Part shown: positions 47,446 to 61,400 of the stretch, one piece after another | Layout of the letters: every line of letters starts with the position of its first letter | Numbering within the stretch: the stretch's first letter is position 1 | NCBI GenBank assembly: GCA_964036155.1 | Contig: OZ038422.1 | Span: 67,541,201-67,605,200, forward strand | Direction: 5' to 3' | Source: Diploscapter coronatus | Taxonomy: Eukaryota; Nematoda; Chromadorea; Rhabditida; Rhabditidae | DNA: 64,000 nt | The notes under the pieces: generated by a model | Seen by the model: the letters and a program-made list of their open reading frames with translations, nothing else | Database searches by the model: none | What the model was told of the DNA's origin: nothing | Translations under genes and position numbers: made by a program

Positions 47446-50400
47446 TTAAAAGTGATAAGAATTAGCTGCTTCAACGAATAGAATTTTGTCGTCCTTCGGA
47501 TAGTCGACTTTATACTTAACGCTTAGATTCTAAAAATATTTCTCTATTTTAATATTTTTGAATGATGCACCTTCTCTTCATTGACGTTCAATTTTATCGT
47601 CCATTCCAGGTTCTCATCGAGATAAGCACCCAAATGGTAGGGCGCATCGTCGGTTGGCTTCTCCGTTTTAGCCACAGGAATCAACAGTTTCACCTGAATA
47701 TTGTTTTAAACTTTTCCTCGAATAAAATTTCTACCGCAATATTTTGCTCCGAGCTCCGAGGAATCTGATGCTTGATTCGAAGAGTGATCTCGTTTGATTT
47801 CGAATTCTTCACTTTGAATTTCTGCTCGAACGATGTTGATGAATGCTTACTGATCATTCCGAGCTGAAATGGTTTTTTTATTGTTTCTAAAATGTATGCC
47901 TACTTGTTCATGATATTTCAATACTGGAGATGATTCAACCTTGACACTTGAATCAGTGCCAAGTGACATAGAGAACTTTTCGTTCGGCATGATTTCCGGA
48001 ATGCATATCTAAATTTGAAAACTCGCACGAATGGACGGAAAATCTAGTAAAATGATTACTTTGGAGACAAACGCTTTGTTGATGTAAACATTTGCGGGAC
48101 CAGATAGCAGTGCCATATTAGACGTGTTTGTTCCTGTGGCAAAGAGAAACACTTTAGAGTATTTGGTAGGAATGCATTCATGCAGCAGATTTACGGATAG
48201 AGAAATTTGGCCAAGAATAACCTGTAACGAAAGTCACGAAACTGTCCTAAGCTAGTTGATCAAATTTCATACCTTATGCTGGGAGTTTCCATTAAGAATT
48301 GTTGCCGGCTTCAAGGTTTCATATTCAACGTTTACAACGTTTAGGTTGTTCGATATCACATTCGTTTCCTAAAATACTTATCTAAGCTACTAATGAGCTA
48401 TTTTAGTTTAATATCAGGCTGAAAAAACTATTACCGTATATCTGATTCTGGACTGGGTTTCTTCCTGTCCATTCGATGAATTGTTCGATACAGATCCGAA
48501 TAAACTCGATGTGGGCTGAGATTGTGCCGGATATGACTGTCCTCCTCCTTCTGTCATAGATGAAACAACTGTGCTGGATCCAAACAATCCTCCAGAAGCT
48601 GCTGTTCCGAATCTTGGGTGGGAGGTGGAGTTATCAGATGCGGCACCAAATATGCTCGGTCTAGATTGATCTTGTTGTGCTCCTTCTGCAGATGCAGCTG
48701 ATCCGAATAGTCCGGTAGGTGCGACAAGTCGAGTTCCACCTACTCTCGGCACAGGCATCCCTTGACCCGAACTAGTTCCGAATAGACTCTGACTGTGCGT
48801 TGGAGCACTTGTTGGACGGAATAGTGAGGTCTGATGTGTTCTGAAAGATATGATTCTGATGAAGTTCTTCAGGATGAATAGTTACGATTGCAGGACTGCA
48901 TTCAGTGTTGGCAGATTGTGAATCGCATATTCCGATGAGGGCTTTGCTGTCGAGAGTAGCTAAAATCCGATACGTTATTATTTTTCTGAATTTGATTCTT
49001 CATACAATTTTTGCTTTTTCCCAATCTTCTCCGGTGTTTTGAGAAATCGATGCTCCGCAAGTAATCTGAAACAACACTACTAAATTGATTTTCTTCAGAT
49101 AATAATGTCAATACAGAGATGAGACAGAATTCATTCTTTAAAAGTCGTAGTAAAATAAGGAAACCATCCCTAGGTCTGCTTCAATCGAAACAGATTTTAT
49201 AAAAAAAAATAAATATTCTTACATTCAAATTCTGCTCGTCATCAATTCGAATGTCATATTCTGGCTTCCAAAATGCCCCCTTTACTCGATAAATGAACAG
49301 AAGCTCGACTTCATCTTCGCCTTCACTTTCCAGTGTGATGCGAGCTTGCCTATTTCTTCTTGTAAAATTCGTTTCTTATGCTTGATGCTCTTACTCTTTG
49401 TTCCGTCTCTTTTCGTTAGCTAGCTTAGCCATCTTCGACCGTAGATTATCCAACTTTTTAGTTTGCTCTTTGAGTTTTCCCTCATTCTCGAATTCTTCTA
49501 AAAAAAAGTGGTTGAAACATAAAAGTATCGCTAATATGTGCTCAATTTTTCTTACAAATAAGTTGAAAATTTAGATTGACACTCAAAAATTTCGTATCAC
49601 TTCATAATTTTTATTTATTTGATCCACTCATTTTGGTGTGCGGATTCGGTTTTTATGCACATAACGAGATAACATACATAATAGTATTGCTCTGTTCAGA
49701 GGAAGTGAAGATTGTGTTGAAAAATAGTAAGGAAAGGCGAAAGATACAGAAAATTGCGTGTCACTCTTTCCATTGTCCCTCGCCGACTCTTTCTCTGCAT
49801 TCTGGTCTTCCTCTCTGCGTATAGTCGTGACGCGCATTTATCGCAAGACGATTTTTAACACACGAACTGTCACTTCATTTGACCAGCACAACAAATGCAT
49901 GATGATTCTTAACCGGACAGGTTTACCGTACATGCATACCTCGAGCCAGATCGTCGAATTTCTTAGAGAAGTATTTAATATTCTGGTCTAGAGCTTCCAG
50001 AGAGTCCTTGTTCAATATGAAGTCCGCCTTCGCCAATGCTTCTTTATTATCACCAGGCCCGAATTTAATCTGAAAAATCATTTTTTTTTATTAATTTTAG
50101 CTAAACCAATATAAAATCTCGAGTTTAAGATAACATAATGCACGAAACACGTTCATGGCTCACTTCGTTGATGACTTTATTGAATAGTTGCCTTCGGATT
50201 TCCGTGTCCTTTATCTTTCGTTTGGTTTCAGTGTGCTCATCCAACATTGCTTTGATCTCTTTCTTCAGTTCGGCACTCTGAGAGGAATAAATTTGGAAAG
50301 TTTGAAGAAAAACAACTCTCTGAAATTCACTTTTTCATCCTGGTCCTCAGTGTCGGAATCATTATCTTTTTCCAGGTTTTTGTTTTGCCTTTCAATCTGC

Positions 50401-50652
50401 ACGCAATTTATCGTTGCATTTGCAATTCCATCAATTCGGATTGAATCTCTTTCGAGCGCAAATGGTAAATCCTGAATGTTAATTCATTTCGCTTCAACAT
50501 TTCCCTCTTACCTTGACTATAACAAGATTTTCTCCCAATTCAAGTTTAACGTGAATTTTCCTTATCATTTCAGCGGTATTCCCGTAGATTGCAACTTTAT
50601 CGATTTCTTGCTCTCCACAAACAAACTCACATGTCTTCCCTATTTCGCTCAT
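47446..50652 (-). CDS. DUF4140/DUF4139 domain protein with FG-repeat insert
   Basis: Conserved protein of the type named F37C4.5 in C. elegans; function unknown to me. About 15 exons give roughly 680 residues. The N-terminal DUF4140 region includes IDKVAIYGNTAEMIRK and DLPFALERDSIRIDG. A charged coiled coil follows (SAELKKEIKAMLDEHTETKR; EQTKKLDNLRSKMAKL). The DUF4139 region has FIYRVKGAFWKPEYDIRI, QNTGEDWEKAK, LLSTAKPS, and near the end CIPEIMPNEKFSMSLGTDSS. Exon 48435-48840 inserts about 135 Ser/Gly/Thr-rich residues with six FG pairs (LFGT, LFGS, IFGA, RFGT, LFGS, LFGS) between two DUF4139 strands. A likely trans-splice acceptor lies at 50665-50666, 13 bases before the ATG. The final exon ends AANSYHF. 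The family assignment is firm; the role of the insert is not. Confidence 0.85.
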
Positions 50653-50666
50653 TTTTATTCGAGTCT

Positions 50667-52054
50667 GAAACTTATTTTAGAATATGAAAATCATACGTTC
50701 AAATCACTAGAAAATACCTAGATTCGAAATAAATAAATCGATAAAAATTCGAAAAGAAAACAACGAAAAATCGCTGAAAAGTGAACTGCTTGCAGTGGAC
50801 TCTTTTTATCTTTCTCCCCTTTTCACTGGCCAAAAATTCGAATCTTTTCGAATGCAGTATGCTATTCTGAACCATGCACTTGTTTGCTAGGTTACATCAG
50901 CTATGACGTAATCTTGATTTTACAATCTCAATCAGAAAAAATCTGTGGTAGTATTTTTTGCCATTTTTAAACTTTGAAAAAAGTTATTTTTATGCTAAAG
51001 CACGAGATCTAGTCCGACTTAAAAGTTCGTGCTAAAATACTAGAATACCACCACAGAAGTCCGTTCTTGTCTTCATTTATCGAAGCGAGTTCTTTCCCTT
51101 GAATATTTCTTTCGACTTTAGATCGGTATTAATTTATGATCTAGTTTAGCTAAAGTCTAACTGTTTGGAAATTTACACAAATGGACAAATTCCTTAGTGA
51201 GATTTTATCAATAAACGCCAGTTTGGTTTTTGATTCAATAAATTAAAATTTTAAGAATGTTTTTGCTAAACAATGAGAGGCAGATGTTAATTATAATGGT
51301 TCGATGATAGAAAAATTTCTGATAAAATGGAGCATAAAAATTTGATAAATTATGAAGAATCGCTTTTGATTATAGGATCAGTGCGACAATCATTCCACGG
51401 AATTGTCAGAAAATAATAATACTTCGATGTTAACAGAGTACCAATATTATACCGTATCACTATATTCTTCAGTTGTAAGTAATTCATAGAGACCTTGGTA
51501 CATAACTCATAGACAATAACAAAACTACTTTGTGCACGGAATTACTGTTTTAGAATTCACATAATGGGCAGGACTGTTGGCGATGCAGTAAGATGACGCA
51601 TCACCCCAAAATGAAAATCAGCTGCACGGTAAACAACCTTGATGGTGAGTTATGCACGATTTCACCACATGACCTAATTGCCAAACTAATTAATTTTTTA
51701 AGCTGGCAGACATCTTAACGCAGGTGCAATTTTTAACTATCTGAAAAAGTCGATCTTCTAATCTCGCACTTTCTCTAACTTTTATATTAAAAAAATTTAA
51801 TAAAGCTTCGCAAGACATAGGGCGGGACATAATTGGAGTGCTGAATCTGAAATTACACTAAGTTATAAGTTAGGCGAGTCTTATAAATACCAAGCTAAAT
51901 GCCTAAGCAACGTCTTGCATAGCTACTCGATCCATTTCAAGTTTTCCCATTTTCGTTTCGAAAGCGCTACTCTTTCTAAGTCGTACTGTATTGAGATCAT
52001 TTTTCTCAAATTATTATCCTACAGATTTATTATTATCATTAGAAAAACAATTCG
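50667..52054. other. Spacer between DUF4139 gene and chemoreceptor pseudogene
   Basis: Divergent upstream region, AT-rich, with the short inverted repeat at 50942-51057. No gene is supported. Confidence 0.45.
50942..51057. repeat. Short inverted-repeat element
   Basis: TCTGTGGTAGTATT at the left is matched by AATACCACCACAGA at the right, 116 bases in all, with an inner AGCACGA/TCGTGCT-like pair. Non-coding, just upstream of the DUF4139 gene. Confidence 0.5.
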
Positions 52055-52063
52055 CAGAATCGA

Positions 52064-53920
52064 ATGTCTTGGTGCGATGAACCTACGCCTTATGCAAAGG
52101 ATTATGACTTTTGTGAAGGTGAATTCATTTTTCAGTTTACTTATTCCTACATACTATTTTGCATTGTTTTTAATAAGCCTCAATAATGATTTATTATTTT
52201 AGAATTTTTAACATCAGATTCATTACTTTACAAGTTTATCGTTGCGTGGAAAACTGCCCTACTTTATGGAGATACATTTGGTACAGGTTAGTTAAATAGT
52301 TTTATATCGATGTTATCTTCAAAAAAATAAATTTATCTAGTGCTTCAAATCCTGGGCATTTTGTACAGCACCACATTAATTCCGATTTTTATGGCCATAT
52401 TTATGACGTATCGGCTATTTCGAAAACATGGAAAGTTTTCACAATTCGAAAAATTAATAGTCATTTTACTCATTCTAAATCTACTCCTTTTTATATATTC
52501 ATTGATATATGTAAGTTTTATACTGTTATTTTTATGATGCAATTTTCAATATATGCATTGAAGCAGGATAATACTTTAGACTTCGTTTAATATCTATAAA
52601 CAATTTTTAATTGTTTGCTGCCAAGATGATATCATATTCGAGGTAACATAATTTTAAATTTTAGTCATGTGTATCAATCAATATTTATCTAGTTTAAAAG
52701 AATCGTTTAAAATATCATCTATGTTGCTACAGAAAGTGTCAACATTTTGTGAAATAGTATGGATCGTATTATTGTAGTTTTCCATACATTATTTCGCCAT
52801 AATGTCTCTACTTTTCTGTCGCAACTTTTCCAAATAGCTATAAAGTACCACTTTATTTTTAATTTATTTGATACATAAAGTTGACTTAAATCTAATATAG
52901 TTAAAATTTTGCATTGACAGCTGACAAATGGAATTGTAGGAACTATTGTCGGAATTATTTAGTCTTCTTCGAGAGAGCTGGTTAATGATGGCCATAAGAT
53001 TCGTTTCGACTGAAGTTGCGATACATAGAGCTAGGACATTTTCACTGTTAGAAATTCTTCCATATGCATATGTCAGTTTTGATACAAAATGATTCAATTT
53101 AGTAATCGTGACAAAAAAATAACTCAGTTATTTGCTATTATATTCTGGATATTGGTCGGACTTCATATTATTTTTGGCTGTATCGGCCAATTACTTCCTT
53201 TTGCAAATTACTGGTTGAAGGGATATCAAATTGTTGATATACAGTTAAATACAATGGCTCTTGAACAATGGCTTGTAAGTTGAACGAATATTATCAAAAT
53301 AATTATTAATGTCAATAATGTAGGCAATTTTTAGCATTTTTATTCTATGATAGTTCCGATCATAGCAAGTTGTGCTCAGACGATAATTAGCATTGCCGCA
53401 TTTATTTATCTAAAGCGGCGTTTTAATTCGTATGGCAATCTGAGTCCAAGTGCAAGAAATGCTGAACGACGCTTAAATCGATACCTAATGGCGTATGTAA
53501 GTTAACCCGGTCGATGTTGCACCATATTATGTTGAAAATGAATATGCATAACGTTTAGATTTTATGCGAAGTGATAACAAATGATTTAAGTATTTTTAAC
53601 CTATACGGTTTCTGCTTTGTTTGGAATAATCAGAAACAGAAAGCTGTAGGTAGGATGTTCTCTTAATCTTTTAATTTCGATATCTTAAACATCTTGTGCA
53701 AAATCAATCATGTTTTCGTTGTAATAATTTTTCCATATGTAATGAGTCTATTAGGAGGACGAATCTGTGTAAGTAATTGATTTCTCAAACTTGGTTAATA
53801 ATCAAATCACACATTCTTTTATATTTATAACCAATCGCTGGTTTAAAATACCGAGATTCGTTACAGCGAGTACGAAATGATTTATTCAAAAACAATTTTA
53901 ATGAAATTTATAACTCCTAA
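52064..53920 (+). pseudogene. Seven-helix chemoreceptor-like gene with two lesions
   Basis: Nematode serpentine chemoreceptor-like gene; family (sr class) not assigned. Exons fit at 52064-52118, 52203-52286, 52341-52510, 52940-53274, 53335-53496, 53559-53768 and 53867-53920. The start MSWCDEPTPYAKDY follows an acceptor (TTCGCAG) at 52056. Helix-like stretches include VLQILGILYSTTLIPIFMAI, LIVILLILNLLLFIYSLIY, LFAIIFWILVGLHIIFG, VPIIASCAQTIISIAAFIY and VFVVIIFPYVMSLLGG. Between helices lies the charged segment NLSPSARNAERRLNR. Exon 52940-53274 changes frame by one base near 53085-53090, at an AAAA run, and exon 53559-53768 has an in-frame TAA at 53664-53666 followed by intact coding. Two lesions point to a pseudogene, though sequencing errors are possible. 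Confidence 0.6.
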
Positions 53921-55475
53921 GCTATTTTATTCCCTTGTATAAGTCATAACATAAATTAACTAGTTTCATAGCTTCAAAGTTAGAAGTTTGAGAGAACTTA
54001 CTAGAATATTTTAGATAGCTGTTTGACCGATGATGCATCTTTCTTAAACGATTTGATACGTTATATATACGTAAGCATTATTAATAACAAATTTTATATT
54101 AACTAACAAAAGAAATGGGAAGACCTGTTTTACCAACATATATCCTGAAAATATGCGCTGAGAAATCCTAAAGGAACGTTCTAAATAGAGAATCCTTCGA
54201 CCTTACCATTATTTACATACGCGATAATAATTTCGTGAGTCGAATAAGAGGCACATGAATATTACTTTGAATTTTGAGAATAGAACTCGGCTAATCGTGC
54301 TTTGAGGAATCAAAATACCCCTTTCGCGTTATGTGCTTAGAAAGAGCAACTGTAAAATTAGGAATTGTTTTCTGAATAAGCCTTGAGCAGTATACTTTTC
54401 TAACATAAGAAATGGGTCCACACTAGAATGTTAAATTTTCTACCAAGAAAGCATTTTAAAAGATTAAAAAAAACTTTCAGCAGATTTTTGTCTTTATTTA
54501 CCAAACTGGATCATGCTTCCAAATAATTCCCCTGTTTTTCTTGGTGAGAGGATTGATCACGGTAGTTTATGTGCATATGCACGTAAAAGAAAAAAGGACA
54601 ATTTTAGAAGAGCAACACTACTACATCACCGGCTAAGAAAGAATTAGTCAAAGTTATTAAAGTCGCACCTCATGGCCCGAAGCAACTGCACTTGAATAAT
54701 ATTTTCTCATTACGGACCAAAAGACTGGTCTGAAATTATGGTGAAATGTGAAAAGACGTTCTATATGTATAAGCAAAGTTTATACAGCTCATGACTGTTT
54801 ATTTTTTTTCTTACTTGAATTGATTTGTTCATTTTACTTGGTCAATTCAAATGCATTCTGAAAATTGTTCTAATTTGTCGAATGTTCAATAAAAACATTG
54901 CTTATTCATTCTGTTCGAAGATAGCTGATATCAGAGTGTAGCATCTTGTCTTGTAAGATAAAATTCATATATTACTGGTGTCAGAATACAATCTACGTAC
55001 ACCAGTTATCCTATTAAAATCACCTTGTGGATATCTGAAAATTCGGACTAATTGTAATTGAAATAATACTACTACTTACAGAGTATTAATTTGAGTGAAG
55101 AAACTCCGTCGGAAAAAAGCTAGTTTTAATAGACTAATGTGCCTATATTTAGGACTCATAAGCATATTTTGGGATTAAAAGTATGGTAGTCGAGTTGGGT
55201 ATGAAAATGATCCCGGTAAAGTACCTTAGACGATGGCAATAATAAAAGAAATAAAAAATATTTAAACCCCGGTGAAATGGCAATTTTTAACGGTCAATAT
55301 GAACAACATTCGAAATTTATGCTTTACCTTCTTTGCATCTTTTTCTCATTGTCTCTCACCTTTTCTTCCATTTCACTTATTTATTTTGTCTGCGTTTACC
55401 GCGTTTTCTCTCGTTCGATTTTCTCGACTTTTCAAAATAATTTTCGAATTTCCAGGTATTTTTACCAGTTAACAG
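53921..55475. other. Spacer upstream of the SETDB1-type gene
   Basis: About 1.55 kb of AT-rich DNA, presumably including the SETDB1-type gene promoter. No coding frame, repeat or RNA gene is supported. Confidence 0.5.
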
Positions 55476-55481
55476 GCAATT

Positions 55482-58400
55482 ATGGATGACGGTAACGAGG
55501 TGACGCTCGCTGATACGGATACGGAGTTGAATAAGGTAAAATTGAAATTTGAACAGAAGAAGTGAAATCGAATTTTTTTTACATTAGAAACTGAATCTGC
55601 ATTCCAACTTTTTGAAGTCTGAAGTTCGAATTTTCCATACAAAAGATAGAACTTTTTGAGGGGAGCTTCTGCAAAATTGACCAGGCTTTAGAGCTAGATA
55701 GAGTAGAGAAGAAAATGAGCTGGTAAATTTTACAAATTGGCGAATACGAGTGGGGAATTAACGATTTTCACTGATTTCTAGTTTCCTATTTAGCACTTTC
55801 TGACTCTTCACCATCGTCATCCCCTATTTGAAAAGTTTAGCCAAGATCTGTGATTTCCGACTTGTGCACTTCTCTTGTTAGTCGAAGTTCAAAATATGGA
55901 ATATCGTCTGAATCAGAATCAGTCTCACTATAATTCGAAAAATAAGCACAAATTCAAGAGTTTTATAGCTTTTATTTTCAGCAAATGGGAAAGTGTTGTC
56001 TGAAGCTGTTCGAGCTGTTCTCCCACATGCCTCCAGACCACTTGTCGGACGTCGAGGGAGTCATCGGTAACACTAGTTTTTCTGTGAGTAATTGCATCTC
56101 TTAATAACTTTTTCTCCTTTCTTTTAAAAGTGATTTGGAAAATTTTCTAATTCATAAATCCTGCACAACGCTTTTATGACAATTTTGGATTTAATTTTTA
56201 GACGTCTGCTAATGTTAACGTTGAATATCAGCAAGATTTTTTAAAATTAAAATGCATTATTCCCAGTGTAAATTTAGAAATCAAATACCTCATCATTTGA
56301 ATGATGTATTTTTGCAGAAAGAAGGCCACCCGTTCTGCTATCCGGATGACAAACTGGACCAGATCCTGGCCCGTTTCGAGAAGTGCAGGACTTTCGAGTT
56401 CGAGGCCGAGTTCGGCATCGATCAAGATCAGTTGATTGTCGGCACCGCTGCTGCTGTTCTCAAGGGTAATCTTATTTTCCCTTTACTTATTGTAGACGAT
56501 TCTCTAAAATTTGAAATTTCACTCTCCTACTCTCGATTGTCCCCAAAATGGTAGATTGCAGAAGGGAGTGTAACACGTATTCACGAATAGTGAAAGAAAA
56601 AACGAGAGGGTCAGAGATGCAGAGAATAATATATTCCTTGAGAGACAATAGAATACTTCGGTTATTAAGTCTCTCTGTAGAATTTACCAAGGGTCACCGT
56701 CAGCAGTTTGTAGCACTTACTAATTTGCTTTCTTTTCCTACCTTCCTAACCCTAGCATTTGGCAAATACAAAAGGAACCGATTCCTAACCAATTTCATTT
56801 GAGAGCTTCGTCACAACTTCGACTTCACCCCGTTCTGCAGCACTCTGCAACTCGACTTCGATACGTACAGACATTTGGGAGCTCTGTTGCCCGTGGTGAT
56901 CAACAAGTGCGATCCGAAGACGCTCGTCAGTGTGAGTAAATTGTTTGGTGATTGATTTGTAAAACCCACGACTTGCAAGAGAGAGTGTAGGGCGTTTCGT
57001 ACAGAAGCGTTGTTTTGTAACAACAGAAAAACTTATTTATTATCTTGATCGGGGGTGTGCTGAAGTTGAATTTTGAGCAATTTGGAATCGGATTATGAGT
57101 TGAAATTTCCCGTGACCTCGTAATCGTAATCATAATTTCTAGACTAAAAACTCGTAATCTGATTCCGTACACCTTTGATTCTCGTTACAAATACCTCATT
57201 TCTTTACAAAACTACCTATATCTTTCGCAAGACTATATGGAACATTAAAAGTAGAAGAACTAGAGAACGTTAGCGATTTCGTGAACGTGATGAAATTCCT
57301 GTAAAACTGATTTTTTGTTTCCATTTTAGGAACTTCTCTGTTCCCCAGCCGATTGCTGCGTGCTCCTCGTCATCAAATATCTCGAGGTCTGTCAATTCGT
57401 CTTTGCTGGCAAAATTGAGTTATCTTTCCAGTTGAACGGCTTCAACCCGGTGGTGAACTGGAAGGAGATCAAGTTCAATCTGGACGAGTGGAGTCTGGAC
57501 GACATCAAGTCTTTCAACGATGCGATCGATACAGGGGCAAGGCAGGTGCTCGACGGGGACAGGAAGAACAAGGAAGAGAGCAAAGCGACAACCAGTCAGG
57601 AGAAAATGTGAGTTCTCGATTTTCTACGATCGGTTCCACGAAGCTCAGATCCCTTCCTATAGGAACCTCCCAACGTGAAGAAGTTTCCTGTAGGAAGCTC
57701 TCGGAGGTTTTGAGAGTTGTTGACTCGGGCACTGGTCTTTTATTCAAATTTTACTAGATAACTGATAGAATCAAATTCTCTTAAAAATACTTTTTAAGGT
57801 TAAAATGGCTCACTTTTTAGCTCAATTTCATTATGACTCAGAAGATCAAATCTAAAGATCCATAAGTAATTAAAAGTAGTCATGAGTTGATGGTCAACAT
57901 TTTTCGAAATATTATCTGAAAATAACATTTGCTTCGTAATTTAGGGAATCCGCGATCTCTGAAACTCACCAGATGGTGGAATCGACCCCCAACAAGATCA
58001 ACCAGATTTCTGCAGAAATCACCTCCACGATCAAGTCCATGAACATCACTGATCTGGTCTGTTTGTCCATTTTATATTATCTTTCAAGAATAGCAATTTC
58101 AGTACAATTTCCGTGAATCTCTGAAGAAAGATCGTGAAGCAGAGAGGGAGGAATACAGCACGCTCATGAAGGCGCAGTATCTACTCAGGGATGAGGATAT
58201 CGAGAAGGTAAAATATTTTTTTCAGTTTATTTGTAAAAAAAAAACTATTTAATTTGAATGAAGTTTTGTTCCTTTTTAGAAAGAAATGACTTTTTTCGTT
58301 TATAAAATCGGGTGATCGTTTTCATGTCAAAATTTACCGCAGATCGTTAAAAATTCTAGAATACAAATACCAATACATTCTTTAAAATGTACTTGCTTGT

Positions 58401-61400
58401 TTAGAAACTGACAAAATATCAAGGAACACATAATTTCTTTATAGAGATTTCAAGTCTGAAAATTGTAGACTCGACTGCAACTGGAAGAGGCTAAGAGGGA
58501 GATGGAAAATGCGAAACAACTAGCTAATTCGGTTGATTCCGCATATTGTGAGAAATTGCGAATGAAAAAGAAGAGAGTGAAGAATGGTTACATTTCAGAC
58601 GGCATTACGGACACGTTCTTCAACCAACTAACCCTCCAGGTGGGCGACTTCGTCCTGGCCAGACCTGATATGAACGATCTTTTCCCTCTCTTCCCTGCAA
58701 AGGTCATCGAAATCGATGTAAGCGTAACAGTCTATTGCAGTTTAAAAAGTTTGATTAATTCGAAGAAATTTGTTCAGGGAGACAACAGTCGTTACCGAGT
58801 GCAAATTTTCGAGACGGGCATCATCAACTCGCTCACTGCACAGGACGTTGCTATTCCAAGAGTTAGTATACTTTCTTTTATTCAAGTTTGAAGAGTGCTC
58901 ATTATCTTCGTGTCGAGTTTTGTCCTTTCACTTTTGTTTTTTGCTTTATTCTTGCAGCATTAAATTTGATCAAAATCATTATGTCATTTTTAAAAATATT
59001 TTCAGGTAACTCTGTGCGAGCGATTTGTGGAGAAGACCGAGAGTGGATCTGGAAACGATGACAGAATGTGCAAATACAGGGGAGCAGCTGCTTTTGTTGG
59101 TGAGGATTTTCAACTTGTGATTTTCCTGGATAATCAAATAAGCACTTTGCTATGAATAGGTAATAATTTGTTGTTAATATAAAATGAGTAGACTTGTATT
59201 TTGAACTCGCCAGTTCAGGACTCCGTGTGGCAGCTTTGGTGAAGAACTCGACGAGCGACAAGGAAGAGTGGATGAGTGGAACGGTCGCTGCAATGCCCAC
59301 TGCCATTCACAATAACCAATTCCTGGTACGAATATTATTTTTCATTTTACTATTGCATTTTATAAATATTTTTAAAAGTGGGTTAACGAAAATGTGAATG
59401 CCATGAAATAGTCTTTGTTACTCCCTCGAAGTCTTTTCTGAAGAAGTAAGAAGGGAAACGAAGAAATAAACTTGTTTTTAAAAGTATACAAACTTTTCGA
59501 GCACAATTTTCAGATAATAATCTAAAAAATCTCTTCAAATCTGACAGTATGCTTCATTCTGTGAATTGCAGGTGTTCTTCGATGCGGACTTTGATTCCTA
59601 CGTGAATGCGCCCTGCTACTTCGAACATCCCGATGTCTTCAAGCTCTTCCAGGTAAATATTCATTTTTCCTACAAATTAAGATAAAAACTTATCACTCAT
59701 TCCAGTATAAATTCGATGAAATGACCCTGGACCGTTTCAAGGAGAAGTTGACGATTCAGAAGATCGTTCCCATGGTCTCGCAGAGTTCCTACGAGGACGG
59801 ATCTGGAGTAAGATTTGAACATTTTTAAGTCAGGCCTTTGCCCGAAGAAGAATGGATCTCCGATAGTGTGATCGATTGGTTGGAACCCGAATTTCAATCT
59901 CATTTTTATGAACTCCATCAGGCGCAGATCATATCAAAACAGATTATCAGATCCTGAACCGAACAAGTATCGAGAATTAGGGATTAGGCTTTGACACATG
60001 ATTATTTGAAAATCCCTCAGGCTTTTATCGTCATTTGCTTTCAAGGTGGACCGCTTCAACGTGCACGCTTTGCTTCGATTCAACCCCTTCCGTGCCAAGT
60101 TCCTCAAGCTGTACTTCGAGAGATACCCCAACTATCAGCTGGCCAGATTCTCCAAACCTGGCCCGAATCGGCCTCCCGATGTCACTCAGGTTATCGTTTC
60201 TTCCTATTCAAATAACTCGAGAATGGTGATAATCAAATTGTAGTTGATCACTACTTTCTTTCACCATTAAGGGCGGAATGACACAAACTTCTGTGCGGCA
60301 ATTTGTAAAAGCGGCCACGTGTCAACCAAAAAACCCATTTTGAGCGAAGTAGCGTATGGAAAAGATTTTTTTTGTCAATGCTATTTCGCCAAAGGTGGCT
60401 ACTTTTCTTCTATAAATTGCCTTTTGTGATACATGCATACTATCAAATTACACTCACTCGTAATCTCGATCTAGTTCCTATTTATAATCAAGTAGAATTT
60501 GTGAAGATCACGGTGGACAGCGATAAACGGTGAATAGAGATGAAAATCGAGTAATTTTCTGCTAGACAATGAAATTCAACTCAAAAGTCATGTTTTCAGT
60601 ACTACCAAGGTGGGAGCAAGCACGAGGGTTTCGTGATTCACGTGGATAGATCGATGTGCGTCATTCGGAGGAGGGAGGGACCGTGTTCTCCTGGAATCAA
60701 GGTTACTCGAAGAATTCTCATAAACATTTTATCATTGTTCTAGAAAAGATAAGAAAAAATAGCATAGAAATTTGGCAATACTGGAATTCCCTTATGAAGT
60801 TTACTATCTTTTATGAGTTTTTTTCTGCTCGCTCCATGCTATTTTCCTCACTAGCATCTTTAAATTAGATTCGACATCATTTTCTTATTTTCAAAGCTTC
60901 AATATCGGAACTATTCCTTCATTCCTTGCCTTGTATTACAGTGTTTCGACTACCCGTGCAAAGACGTATCGCACCAGCACAACGACGAGAGTCTTTTCCG
61001 GGGCTCAACGCGCATCGCGCACATCAACATGCTGGGCGACAACAACCTGTCCAGCAGACGCAAGCACGAGGTCTACAGAAGGATGGAGTACATCGAGCCG
61101 ACTGTCGACATTCACAGCCTCACTGAAAATCGAACACAGGTTAGACAGACATTTCAACTTCACTCGACGAAATGAAACAAATATCTTATAGGGAAAAAAA
61201 ACAAAATTAAAGAGCTATTGTTCATATTTTGAAGTCAGCATATCAACTAACTTTTCTTAAACTCGTTACAATTTATACTTGGGTTTAGGAAAATTGCCGA
61301 GTTTTTCCCTATTATTTTTCCTCTTTATTATTTTGATTTATCTAATTTTTTATTATATCATGAAAAATGGTGAGATTTCAGAGGAAGTCGACCTACCTGC

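Noticed and set aside
52864..53097. Minus-strand frame opposite the chemoreceptor exon
   Set aside because: Antisense shadow; the plus-strand exon has matching splice phases and helices on both sides.
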